Of a stretch of 64,000 nt of DNA, positions 55,149-64,000 are shown piece by piece. The stretch is taken from assembly GCA_003339415.1 (NCBI GenBank), contig PDHQ01000004.1, positions 432,207 to 496,206 of the forward strand, written 5' to 3'. The stretch's first letter is position 1; each line of letters opens with the position of its first letter. The DNA is from Ophiocordyceps camponoti-saundersi (nom. inval.) (Eukaryota; Ascomycota; Sordariomycetes; Hypocreales; Ophiocordycipitaceae). Made by a program: the position numbers and the translations under genes. The notes under the pieces are model-generated. The model searched no databases. It was not told where the DNA came from and saw only the letters and a program-made list of their open reading frames with translations.

Positions 55149-57988
55149 ATGGAGGAAAATAGCCGTCTTCACGATACCACTCCCCTCGCTGTCGTGAGCC
55201 AAGAGACATACCACTACAGCAATGGACTCTGGGCAGCAACACCGCCGCAATCATCACGACATGATTCCCTCATCCAGGAGCCAGAGCAGTTCAATCTAGC
55301 CACGTATAACGTCTCGGATGTCTCTCCCGACCCGTCTCGCTACGACGCCTTCGTAAGCAGCATGCTATCCCCCAAAGCCGTTGCCGACGTTCTCGTTCTT
55401 CAAGCCGTCGAAAGGGACTTTCTCTGCCTTCTTCTCGGACATGCGGATTTGAGCTCTCGCTATCGTTACTGCACCCATAGGCTTGACGATGGATCTCTAA
55501 CTAGCATTGTTGTGTTGAGTAGACTTCAGTTTGCTTGGAATCGTGTGCTGGTCGAGGAAAAGGACAAGGATATCATGGCCGTGCTTGAATTCTCCCAGTT
55601 TAGACCATCACTGACTCTAGTTTGCTGCTGCTTGAGAGGAAGTGAGACGCATCAGCTTCTCCGATACTTGGCTACCCATCATGACAACCATCTGTATATC
55701 ATCGCCGGCCATTTCAGTACTGAAATAACAAACCAAGGCGTCCCAGACGGGCGTATTGATTCTCTCTTCCGCCAAGCCGGGCTACAAGACAGCTGGCTAC
55801 TCTGTCGCCTCAGCCGCGGCGAATCATCCAGCTTGGAGAGCCGTCTTCCGCCTGCAGCGGACTTATACGAGGGGGAAGAGGCTTCGACTTTCAACCCCTT
55901 GCCGCAGCAGCAGGGCGTCAATGACCAGCAAAATATACGACCTCGACGATGTGGTCGAATCCTACTCGGTCGAAATCTCGCCTTCCGTCCTTCTGGCTTC
56001 AACATGTTTGGTCAACTCCCTCCCTGCATCAGCCGGCATCGGGGCATTCGCTGCCTCTTTCTACGGGCAGAGAATATGGAAGCAATGGAGATGTCATCAC
56101 CCAAAGTGCAGCGGTCGATGCAAACAACCGATGAGTTAAAGTCTACTCTCGCACGTCATGGTCGTCTCCCGACTCGATCCCAAGATCAGCAACGACATGA
56201 ATCTCTACGCCTCTTAGAGCGCATCCTACTCGGTTCCGAACCAGACAACTCAATGACAAAATCACCGCGCATACTCGTCATCCCCATCGGTTCTTTCGGC
56301 CTCGGCGTGTGGATGTCGACTTCTCAACTCGACTGCCTCTGCATAGGAACCATGAGCCACGACATCTTCTTCACCATCGCCACGCAAAGACTCAAAGCAG
56401 CCGGCGTTTCCAACCTTCGACGCGTGAAATCTGCCGTGGAGAAGACGAAGTTGGAGCTTCACATCGAGGGAATCAGGTTCAACCTTGGCTACTGCGTTGC
56501 TCCCTCCATTGTAGAAAGGTCAGAGACAAAGCAGTTGCTTTCTTTCCTGCAACTTTCGCATTAACTCCTACATTACAGCTATCCAGAAGTCATGAAGCGT
56601 CCTCCGACAGACTCAGCCTTCGACCTGCCAACCCAGACCCTCGCCAGACTGAAACCCGTTCGTGATGTCGTCTATCTACGCCGATCCATTCCCGACATGG
56701 CCGCCTTCCGCTTATCCCATCTTCTCATCCGAGCATGGGCCGAGTCTCGAGGGTTATATGCGCCGAGGTTCGGTCTTCTGGGGGGTTTCCACATCACCGT
56801 CATGCTTGTCCCCGTCTGTAAACTTCTTGCCAAGGAGAGCGGTTGTATGAGCTCATCAGATATCATCCGTTCCTTTTTCCACCATTATGCGACGTTTGAT
56901 TGGAGGGAGAGACTGGTATTCGATCCTTTCTTTCATGAACAGCTTGCATATCGTCGTACCTCGACGGAACCTCTCTGCTTGCTGGGGTGGCATGGCCCTC
57001 GACTCAACGCGGCCACACATATGACTGATTCCAGCGTCGATACAATCATTTCTGAGTTTGATAGAGCAAACAGTCTTTTATCACAAGAAGGGATGACTTG
57101 GACTCTGTTTCTCGACACTGACTCTCCTCTCATCGAGTTCCAGAGTCGATATAAAAGCTACATCAACATCGAGGCACGATACTGGGCAACGTCACCGCAG
57201 AAGCGCACCAAGTTCTTCCGCTGGCTCGAATCTCGTCTATCTACTTTCCTTCTCGGTAAGAGAAGAAAGAGTAAACCTCGCTCTTCACAACATACTGACC
57301 TCGCAACGCAGAAGCGGACCGCATATTACCGACGATCGGCATGCGCTTTTGGCCAGCTCGCCTCGTTCAACAGCCTTGCTCCATCGCGGCAGACGAGTTT
57401 CTACGCTATTACCTGATCGGTCTTTACCGCCGAGGAAGACCGACAGAAGCAATCGTCAACTGCGAAGCGCTGCAAGTCTCGATGGGTGAGTGTGAGGCTT
57501 CGATTCGGAAAAGCAGCAAGTACTATGATCCAAACGGTTGCTGGGTAACGGCATCCATCGTCAAGGATCGAGACCTGCCTCTTGGACTCCGAGAAGATTC
57601 TCAAATGTGCAGTCTAGACGAGGAAACGGACGATGACGATTCCATGGCAGAAGAAGACGACAATGACGACGACGACAACAGTAACAGGAAGCCGCCTTCG
57701 AAGCAGAGCAATATTCCCAACCCCCTCACAGGTCGTTTCCGTCCAGCATCAGACGTCATCAACAGACTCAGATGGGACACAGCTCTAGACGCAACAGACT
57801 ACCTCATCGGATACGAAGACCGCTTCACGGGCGTACGAGAGAAAGACGTCGACGCCTGGACGAGCGAGCTTACAGACGATGAGTTCATCCCGCAACATCG
57901 TATCGTCTACTTCAAGAGGAAGAGTGACGGACGGCTCGTCTGGGATCGTCGTACAAGGCTTGATCTCCTATACAAGAGTGGACAATAG
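55149..57988 (+). CDS. EEP / poly(A)-polymerase-like / MJ1316 (DUF504) three-domain protein
   Basis: Exons 55149-56518, 56579-57255 and 57312-57988, 907 residues. The domain order matches a fungal RNA-end-repair-like family. An endonuclease/exonuclease/phosphatase domain (about 45-305) has FNLATYNVSD. A poly(A)-polymerase-type nucleotidyltransferase plus central domain follows (about 370-690), with PIGSFGLGVWMSTSQLDCLC. The C-terminal MJ1316 domain (about 835-905) has LRWDTALDATDYLIGYEDRF and the strand HRIVYFKRK. MJ1316 domains are linked to recognition of cyclic RNA ends. Many catalytic positions differ from the expected pattern: the EEP Glu lies at LQAVERDF, GDFN is AGHFS and SDH is SRH. 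In the nucleotidyltransferase the first Asp is Gln and the third Asp is Asn (GIRFNLGYC). The frame is fully open and introns are normal. A Ser/Asp-rich acidic insert precedes MJ1316. Confidence 0.78.
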
Positions 57989-58459
57989 GGTTCTGCAATT
58001 AAACAGATGACCTGTGTCACGGTTTCAGTATTCCATGTCACCAGACCGGGGAGGGAACAATGAAGAGTCATCTTCTCACAGTCAAAAGTTAGTTTCTCGT
58101 ATATAACGAAAACCCTGTCAACGGCCCGGCCGATCCCGTCAACTCACGTATCCACAACGGCAACCCCGGAACTTACCGACAAGCAAAGGCCCCGTCAACC
58201 CAAGCATCACACATTCCAGTCGCTCTCTCCATAGATAGGTAGATTCAAACTCAGTCGACTATGTATGTAAGAACGTCGTCGTTCTTTCCGACATAACCCA
58301 GCAAACTAGGTAACGCTTGAATTAACATCTCACGCTTCTGAGAATGATGAAAGAAGAAATCCTATTGCACAGAAGAAGACGTAGATGACGCGTCCCCTCG
58401 GGACCGGGTATTTCGAAGGGAATCAACAGAAACAAAAGAAAAAAAGACATGCCATGATA
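57989..58459. other. Convergent 3' spacer
   Basis: 471 bases of likely 3' UTRs. No gene was seen. Confidence 0.4.
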
Positions 58460-60075
58460 TCAAAACATCTTCTCCCACGACTCCCACCACACCCCTAGAT
58501 TGGCCGCCACTACCAGGTCGAGCATCTTGAGACCCTCGTGATGAACGATGAGCTTGCCCAGCTTCACCCGAGTCCCGCGGTTGCCACCGCCGGCCCGCTC
58601 CTTTCCAACGTTGAGCTCGAAAGGCGTGACGGCATCGTCGTTTCCGGTCGACGGCCTCAACAGCTTGCCAAAGTTTCCTCGCCATTGCTCTTTGGCGCCC
58701 TTGGCATGCTCGCCCAGCACTTCAGACGCGGGCAAGTTGAAGCGCAACTCGCTCACAGTCGCCGCACCGGGCTTGGACGCGCCCCCGCCAGCGCCACCTT
58801 GTTGCTCCGCGACTAGGGGGTTGTAAGCCGTCGTCGTCGCCCCGTCATGTAGCATGTGCCGGCATTGTACGCTCCGGCCGCCGTGCCCGGTCCGGAACTC
58901 GCACCGGCCGTCCCAGGGGCTCGTGAAGCTGTATCCGCGCGGCTTCATGGCACCGCGTTCCGAGCCTGTGGAAAACCACGACGCTGTAGAGTCGGCACTC
59001 CCGTTTCGAGAATGACCCGTCTTTGCTCGGCCTGCCTGCTCGATACGGCTCAGCCTGTTCTTGATATTTGCCGTCCAGCTTTTTGAGTACCGCATGGCAA
59101 CTTGTCTTGAGAAGACGCCCGCGTCCTTGCGCGGCGGGCCGTCCTGAGCGGCTGATAGTAGACCATCGTAGCCTCTGTCAGCGAATCTCCGCGGGGGCAT
59201 GCGTCGGAACTTGGCATATCCCGACGTTTCGATCTCGATGTCGATATTGGAGTTTGCTTGCGGGGAGGTTTCATTCGAAGCTCCTGATTGACGCGAAATG
59301 ACTCGTCCAACATTCCACTGGTTTCCAGAGGCAGGATCGCGTCTGATGAGGGTGAGGGTGAACTGGGTGGTGGAGGGCGGGGAAGACCTGGGGCCGTACT
59401 GGCTCGACCGTCGCTGCGTCGAATCAGGCGTCGCCGAAACATCTCCAGGCAAGACGGGAAGTGGTTTCTCGACGGTAGACGTGGGAGAAGCAAACGACAG
59501 AGACTTGCGGGCTGGTCTGCTGGTTTGAATGGTGGGCAGCGTCGGGCGCGGCTGACCAGACAATGGCTCGTCATCGTCGGTTTGCGATAGCCGGTAAGGA
59601 GAGTAGGTTGATTCGCGAGAGCCCCAAGACAGACGCGAGCCACGGCCGCTGTCGACCGGCGGCTGGAGGAGAGTCCCGCTCTTCAGGCTCTCGGGTGTCG
59701 GAGGGCGAACCGAGTCGGGTAGAGGTTTGCGCGGAATGGTGTATAGGGAGGAGGCGTCGTCGCTCGAAGTGCTGGTCAAGGGCACCGAGTAGTCGGAAGA
59801 GAGAGCATTCAGGTGAACGTAGTAGAGAGAGTTGGCGACATCCTCGGCCGTGACGTTTTTCAGCAGGGGACGAAAGGGTGAAAGTATGATGTCTGGAGGT
59901 GGTCAGTCGCGGAGTTCGTGCCGAGGTTTGGACCAGACAAGGCCTTACCTCGGGTACCGGGCACTCTAGAGATGTAGAGAACAAGCGGCGGATGCCTCTC
60001 TTCGTTGGGCCGTTCAGGGTATTGAGGAGGGTTGGCAGCGAGAGCGTTGAGCGAGGAGAGCGAACGCGCCTCCAT
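58460..60075 (-). CDS. Conserved fungal protein of unknown function, 519 aa
   Basis: Exons 60075-59949 and 59892-58460, 519 residues. It starts MEARSLSSLNALAANPPQYP. The intron (GTAAGG...CCTCCAG) joins PGTR to DIILSPFRPLLKNVTAEDVA in frame. Conserved-looking pieces are the N-terminal VANSLYYVHLNA, the strand FTLTLIRRDPASGNQWNVGRV around residue 215, a Cys/His-containing FTSPWDGRCEFRTGHGGRSV with CRHML near 370, and the C-terminal KLGKLIVHHEGLKMLDLVVA ending NLGVWWESWEKMF. The middle is Ser/Pro-rich and likely disordered. No known family was recognised. It looks like a proline-rich regulatory or scaffold protein with a small C-terminal fold. Confidence 0.78.
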
Positions 60076-61034
60076 GGCGAGGGTGAGGGCGGAAGAGAAA
60101 AAATTTGCACCTTCAGTTGAGTGGAAAACCAGATGAGGGGAAGAAGAGGGGATAAAGACAAAGGAGGAGGAGTTGAAGAATGACGAAGCCCTGACTAGAG
60201 CGGAGTATCAGGTTTGAAAAGGGGACAGAGACAAAGGCCAGTTAGGTAGCCAGCGTCAGGTATGAAGAGGGACCAAGGCCTGGAAAAGAGACCCGGAGCC
60301 TTCATTATCCCACCGAAGGTAGCGATAGATTGGTAAGCCGACGATGGGGCTGTGCCGCGCGGCTTTGATAGCATCGTGACAGCATGTAAGGTTGAAAAGC
60401 CTTCACCATGGTTATTGATTTGATCTCCTTGGGCTTTCGCTGGGCGCAGGCGTGGTGGGCCGGTACTTGGTGGGGTATTGGGGGCCCCGCTGAAACGTGG
60501 GTACCGATCTATCTGCGGCTAAGCCCCGCCGTTCTGTAGAGGAGCTGACTCGCGACGGTGTTGTTTTTCCCCTCTGTTTATCCGGCTTATTGCCTGTATC
60601 GCCGTTGTTTCCAAGCGCCAATAGAGTGTCTCTGAGAAGAGAAGATGGACGAGAAAAGGGTCTTCTAACTATAACTCCAGTAGTCCGAGAATCGGAGCAA
60701 GGCGCAGTCCTCAAGGGCCCACGGTTGTCATGCGGGCGGACCGGCCGAGTCACGGCCTATGGGTCTCGGCTGACTCGTCGGTTCCGCCGACTTGCTCTGT
60801 CAGCCGCATCACGTGGCACGGTTTTTGCTTCCTTTCTGTTCGCCCATAGCCTTGCCCTGCCTTGCCTGGCTTTGCTGTGCCTTGCCTTGCCTTGGTTGAA
60901 TGGCTGACGACGACTGCCGTCTCCTCCTATCCGACTCCATTTCGTGCACAGAAGAAGCGCTGAAGTCTGCGTACATACCTGAGCATTGGAAACTCAGACC
61001 GACCGGCTCCTCCCAGCAGACAACCAATTATAGA
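60076..61034. other. Intergenic, 959 bases
   Basis: A degenerate CCTTG/CTTGC pentamer array lies at 60849-60895. No gene was seen. Confidence 0.5.
60849..60895 (+). repeat. Degenerate TTGCC pentamer repeat
   Basis: About nine imperfect copies of CTTGC/CTTGG. Confidence 0.7.
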
Positions 61035-61355
61035 TTAAACAGCATTCGCCCAGGGGCCTTGACCCATGCCCAGCGGGCTCCGCGCCACGGCTGCCGGCGC
61101 CGGCGTAAGGCCCCGGACATCTTGATACCGCGGCGGCGGGTCGACAATGTCCATGTCATCGAGGCAAAAGACGGGTGCTGGTGCCGGCCGCATCGGTGCC
61201 GGCCGGATAGGCGCCTGCGCCTTGGCGGCCTTGGAGCTGGTGAAGCGCTTGCGCAGTCGATGACAGAAGTCGACCAGATAGTAGAGACCGATACTGCTGA
61301 ATATCATGGCGATGACGAGTGAGCAGCCGAGGAAAACGCTATCTTTGGTGTCCAT
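61035..61355 (-). CDS. Small single-pass membrane protein with PPxY motif
   Basis: 106 residues, one exon, after a strong GCGGCC-ACC-type context at the start (GCCGCCATGG). A transmembrane helix lies at about residues 8-28 (FLGCSLVIAMIFSSIGLYYL), then a basic stretch HRLRKRFTSSKAAK, then a Pro-rich tail with DPPPRYQD, a PPxY element that in other fungi recruits Nedd4/Rsp5-type E3 ligases. The topology (short N-terminus outside or lumenal, tail cytosolic) fits the positive-inside rule. Unknown family; possibly an endocytosis or ubiquitin-ligase adaptor. Confidence 0.6.
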   Translation of the reverse strand: MDTKDSVFLGCSLVIAMIFSSIGLYYLVDFCHRLRKRFTSSKAAKAQAPIRPAPMRPAPAPVFCLDDMDIVDPPPRYQDVRGLTPAPAAVARSPLGMGQGPWANAV

Positions 61356-63421
61356 GGCGGCCTGAGGAAAGTGAGGACGAAGACGAGAAGCTGGTGACGA
61401 GGACGGTGACGGCCATGACCCTATGGCTGATTACATGGATGAGGCCGTGGCTTGCGGTGGCGGCCACGCCTGCGTTCCTCGCCGTGTTGTTGCGTTGCAC
61501 AATAATCATGAAGATGCCGCCTTGGTTGCGGTAACAGAACGGAGCACACGCTGGGGTGCTGCGGCCAGGCATCCACGCACCTCCGTCGAGGCGGCCTTTG
61601 CCGTGCACTCTTTACTGTGTCGAGGCTTTCACCTCGGCTGTCACCGCGTCTTATGGCATTCACCCGGAGTCATATCGACTTTGAGCTGTTCTCGTCCCAA
61701 AGATACCCGCCGCAGGAAGAGCACAGGCTCAACTGGGCTCAGTTGCCTGCCAAAGTGTAAACACAGTCAACCAGAGACATGCCCCCCTCCGGCGACAGCC
61801 AGCCATCATTCTTACTCATCGTCGACGGGCATCCTTCAGTCTGCTATTGGCATTGCTACGCTTTCCGGTCCCGAGTGATTATAAGGACACTTTGATGAGC
61901 TGTACTTCATATTCAAACTCGGACCGTCTCTGTGGTAACTCGCCACAGACGACGTTGCACTCGATTCTCGTGAATACAGCTGCCAGCATGCAGAAGCCAG
62001 CCTTCAGCCAACCAGATTAGTGCATATTCAACGGGATCAGCCAAAAATAGCCAGCGCTCAAGGGCACATGCAGAGGCTAGCCCAAGGCTTCGGCCGCCCT
62101 GGCTAGCGGTTGTCTCGTCTATCTGCTACTCTCCCAGGCATTTATCAGGCTGCGTCCATTCTTTGGCGACCCTTTTTTGTCCGCCGCCCTGCCGCAGGAT
62201 AATTTCTCACGCTCTAGTGGCGATAGCCTCCACTTGACATTTCTATCTCGACGGTCGAGACGGTATTGTTGCCCGGGTTTCCAAGCCAAAGGTAAAAATA
62301 GAAGAGCTCATTGGTTGTCTCTCCGTGTCTGCAAGCTTCTCACCGGTCAGGCGAGACGATTAACGGCTGTGTGGTCTCAGTCTTGGAAAGCAAGTATCGA
62401 CACAAGGGACAGCTTGATGTCGACCGGCCCAGCCCTCCATTAGGCCGCGTTTCGAAGAGATGATAGTCCAGTCTCTGCCTCCTTTGACGATCAACTTGCT
62501 AAACCAAGGACATATCGGCCGCTGTAACAGCAAAGTCCCTCTCAACACTGCGCATGGCCAATCAAGAGAAAGAGGAAAAGAAGAAGATGGGTAGAAAGGG
62601 GGCGAGACAAGCCCATGCCGGAATGCTGCCCAATCTCGCTGCGCCGCCCATCGCCATCATAGAGAGCTGCATTCCGATGAGGTCTGTTTCTCGATGGCAC
62701 TGCGAAGACGATGGACACGCGGCGCCGGCCCTCGAGCTCTCTCCCTTGAGCTTCCTCAATATGTCTTTCCTCCCTCCAACCCTGATTATTCCCTTGGACG
62801 TTTTCGACTTCAACAACGATAGACTATCGAAAGGACATGACAAAACAGAGAGACGGCGATTTGATACCGAAAGAAAAGAATACCAGCTATTCATGGGTAG
62901 AGGACGAAGAGATGTCGACTCAACCGGCCCATGTCTCAATTGATACTGAATATCGTCACAGCCGCATGCCGGAACGCCCACTTACCCAAGTGAACTACAG
63001 TTGGAAACTCAGACACGGCTCTCCCCTCCGTTTCTGCCTCTTCTCCCCCTAATGGCTGGGCAACGTCTGAGGCATGCCAGACTCCGCGTGCGCCCCCCGT
63101 AGGCGTATCTCGGCGACGGAGGGGAGCTACGCTTCCGGGGCGATGGGCCATCTGCTGACGTGTTGCATGCCTTGCACCGGCAGGCCGTTGCCCCCTCCTT
63201 TACGCCCCTTTACTTGGCCGTTGACGACACTGGTAAGGGAGCCCGTCATGTGTATATAACTCTATCTCTCATCCGCTGTCAAGTACTGAGCTTCTAAGCA
63301 GACACACAAGACAACTCAGCCTTTCTTCACTCTCATCAACCCAACGAACCAGCTTCTTTCTCTAACACACAAAGCCTTCATCAACACCACCACCACCACC
63401 CCCACCACCCCCACCATCACC
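61356..63421. other. Intergenic 2.1 kb, no supported gene
   Basis: Overlapping plus (62554-62943) and minus (62562-62981) frames have no family, signal or splice features. The promoter of the GPI-anchored protein occupies the end, with a CT/CA-rich leader (CACCACCACC series). Confidence 0.5.
63253..63259 (+). promoter_or_regulatory. TATA box of GPI-anchored protein gene
   Basis: TATATAA about 165 bases upstream of the start; the long CA/CT-rich leader between them fits a highly expressed fungal gene. Confidence 0.55.
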
Positions 63422-63913
63422 ATGACTCGCATCCTCTTCCTCACCGGCCTCGTCGCCGTCGTCGCCTCCGGCCTTCAGATCGGTAGCGCCCCCGCCGTCG
63501 GCTACGCCATGGTCCGTCGCGATCAGCAGGGCGACTCGTACAACGCGGGCGCGGAAAACAACCAGGCCGCTGTGGCAAAGTCCGGCTCGGCCAACTACGG
63601 CGGCTACGACAGTACCGAGGCCATCGAGGAGCCCGGCGCCGGCGCCAACGAGCAGAGCTACCAGGAGGGTACCGTCGAGGAGAACTCCAACAACGCCAAC
63701 ACGGAGGAGAACTCGGCCGCGACAAACACGTACGGCATCAACGCCGACGGTGCCAACGCAGCCTATCCCGCCGGCGCGGCTAGCCCTACCCAGGGCGTCT
63801 ACCAGAACACCGAGGCGCCCGTCTACATCAGCGAGGGCTCGACCTCCTCTTCCGGTCGCGTGGCACTGGCCCTCGGTGTCGGTGCCGTCGCTCTGGCTCT
63901 TGGCTTGTCGTAA
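63422..63913 (+). CDS. GPI-anchored low-complexity surface protein
   Basis: 163 residues, one exon. Signal peptide about 1-17 (MTRILFLTGLVAVVASG). The mature part is almost free of Cys and rich in Gly, Ala, Asn, Glu and Ser, with an acidic patch STEAIEEPGAGANEQSYQEG and Asn/Thr-rich runs. The C-terminus has a small-residue omega site region (SEGSTSSSGR) then a hydrophobic tail VALALGVGAVALALGLS, the GPI-attachment pattern. A dibasic VRRDQ may be processed by Kex2 after the signal. Probably a cell-wall or surface protein; no family was recognised. Confidence 0.8.
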   Translation: MTRILFLTGLVAVVASGLQIGSAPAVGYAMVRRDQQGDSYNAGAENNQAAVAKSGSANYGGYDSTEAIEEPGAGANEQSYQEGTVEENSNNANTEENSAATNTYGINADGANAAYPAGAASPTQGVYQNTEAPVYISEGSTSSSGRVALALGVGAVALALGLS

Positions 63914-64000
63914 AGAAAACGAAAGCCCGACTTATGATGAGTGAAGCCTTATAATGAGGAGAAGAAAAAGCGGAGGAGAGAAGAAAAACGAGGGAAATTT

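Noticed and set aside
62554..62981. Overlapping plus and minus frames of 129-139 codons
   Set aside because: Mutual antisense pair without any recognisable protein signature.

Overview
This 64 kb window is nuclear DNA of a filamentous ascomycete, most likely a sordariomycete and probably an insect-associated member of the Hypocreales. The evidence is single-copy fungal orthologues (Cmr1, Atg26, Fcp1, condensin Cnd1, Cdc7, Chl1), short GT-AG introns of roughly 50-130 nt with CTGAC-like branch sites, genes on both strands without operons, and an accessory set (ADP-ribosylating enterotoxin-like protein, sphingomyelinase-D-like protein, cerato-platanin, Zn2Cys6 regulator). The species assignment is inference; the fungal assignment is secure. 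Coordinates of spliced genes below come from matching donor and acceptor sites by eye and checking that the total length is divisible by three.

Region 1-25 kb is mostly housekeeping: a FAD-linked oxidoreductase cut by the window edge, a mitochondrial Mtf2-like factor divergent from the WD40 protein Cmr1, sterol glucosyltransferase Atg26, complex I subunit NDUFA13/GRIM-19, CTD phosphatase Fcp1, condensin subunit 1 divergent from Cdc7 kinase, ribosomal protein uL15 (RPL28) divergent from the Fe-S helicase Chl1.

Region 25-32 kb turns accessory: two small cysteine-rich secreted proteins are followed by a gene-free stretch of about 5.3 kb. That stretch is full of homopolymers and microsatellites and contains a 9-base N gap with a suspicious flanking duplication. 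It leads into a CCCH zinc-finger protein (32-33.9 kb).

Region 35.6-40.5 kb carries two mitochondrial complex I-related genes in tandem (acyl carrier protein and the 23 kDa two-[4Fe-4S] subunit), then a Zn2Cys6 transcription factor.

Region 42.8-54.8 kb is the most unusual part. It holds a sphingomyelinase-D-like protein, a tiny convergent knottin-like peptide gene, an S33-type secreted hydrolase, cerato-platanin, a beta-lactamase-fold hydrolase, a TRI14-like secreted beta-propeller with a dibasic C-terminal tail, and an enterotoxin-A-like ADP-ribosyltransferase. Six of these seven have signal peptides. It reads as an effector or virulence-factor neighbourhood.

Region 55-64 kb has a 907-residue three-domain RNA-repair-like protein (EEP, poly(A)-polymerase-type nucleotidyltransferase, MJ1316/DUF504) in which most catalytic residues look replaced. 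It is followed by a conserved 519-residue protein of unknown function, a small membrane protein with a PPxY motif, and a GPI-anchored low-complexity surface protein. No tRNA, rRNA, CRISPR array or intact transposon was recognised.
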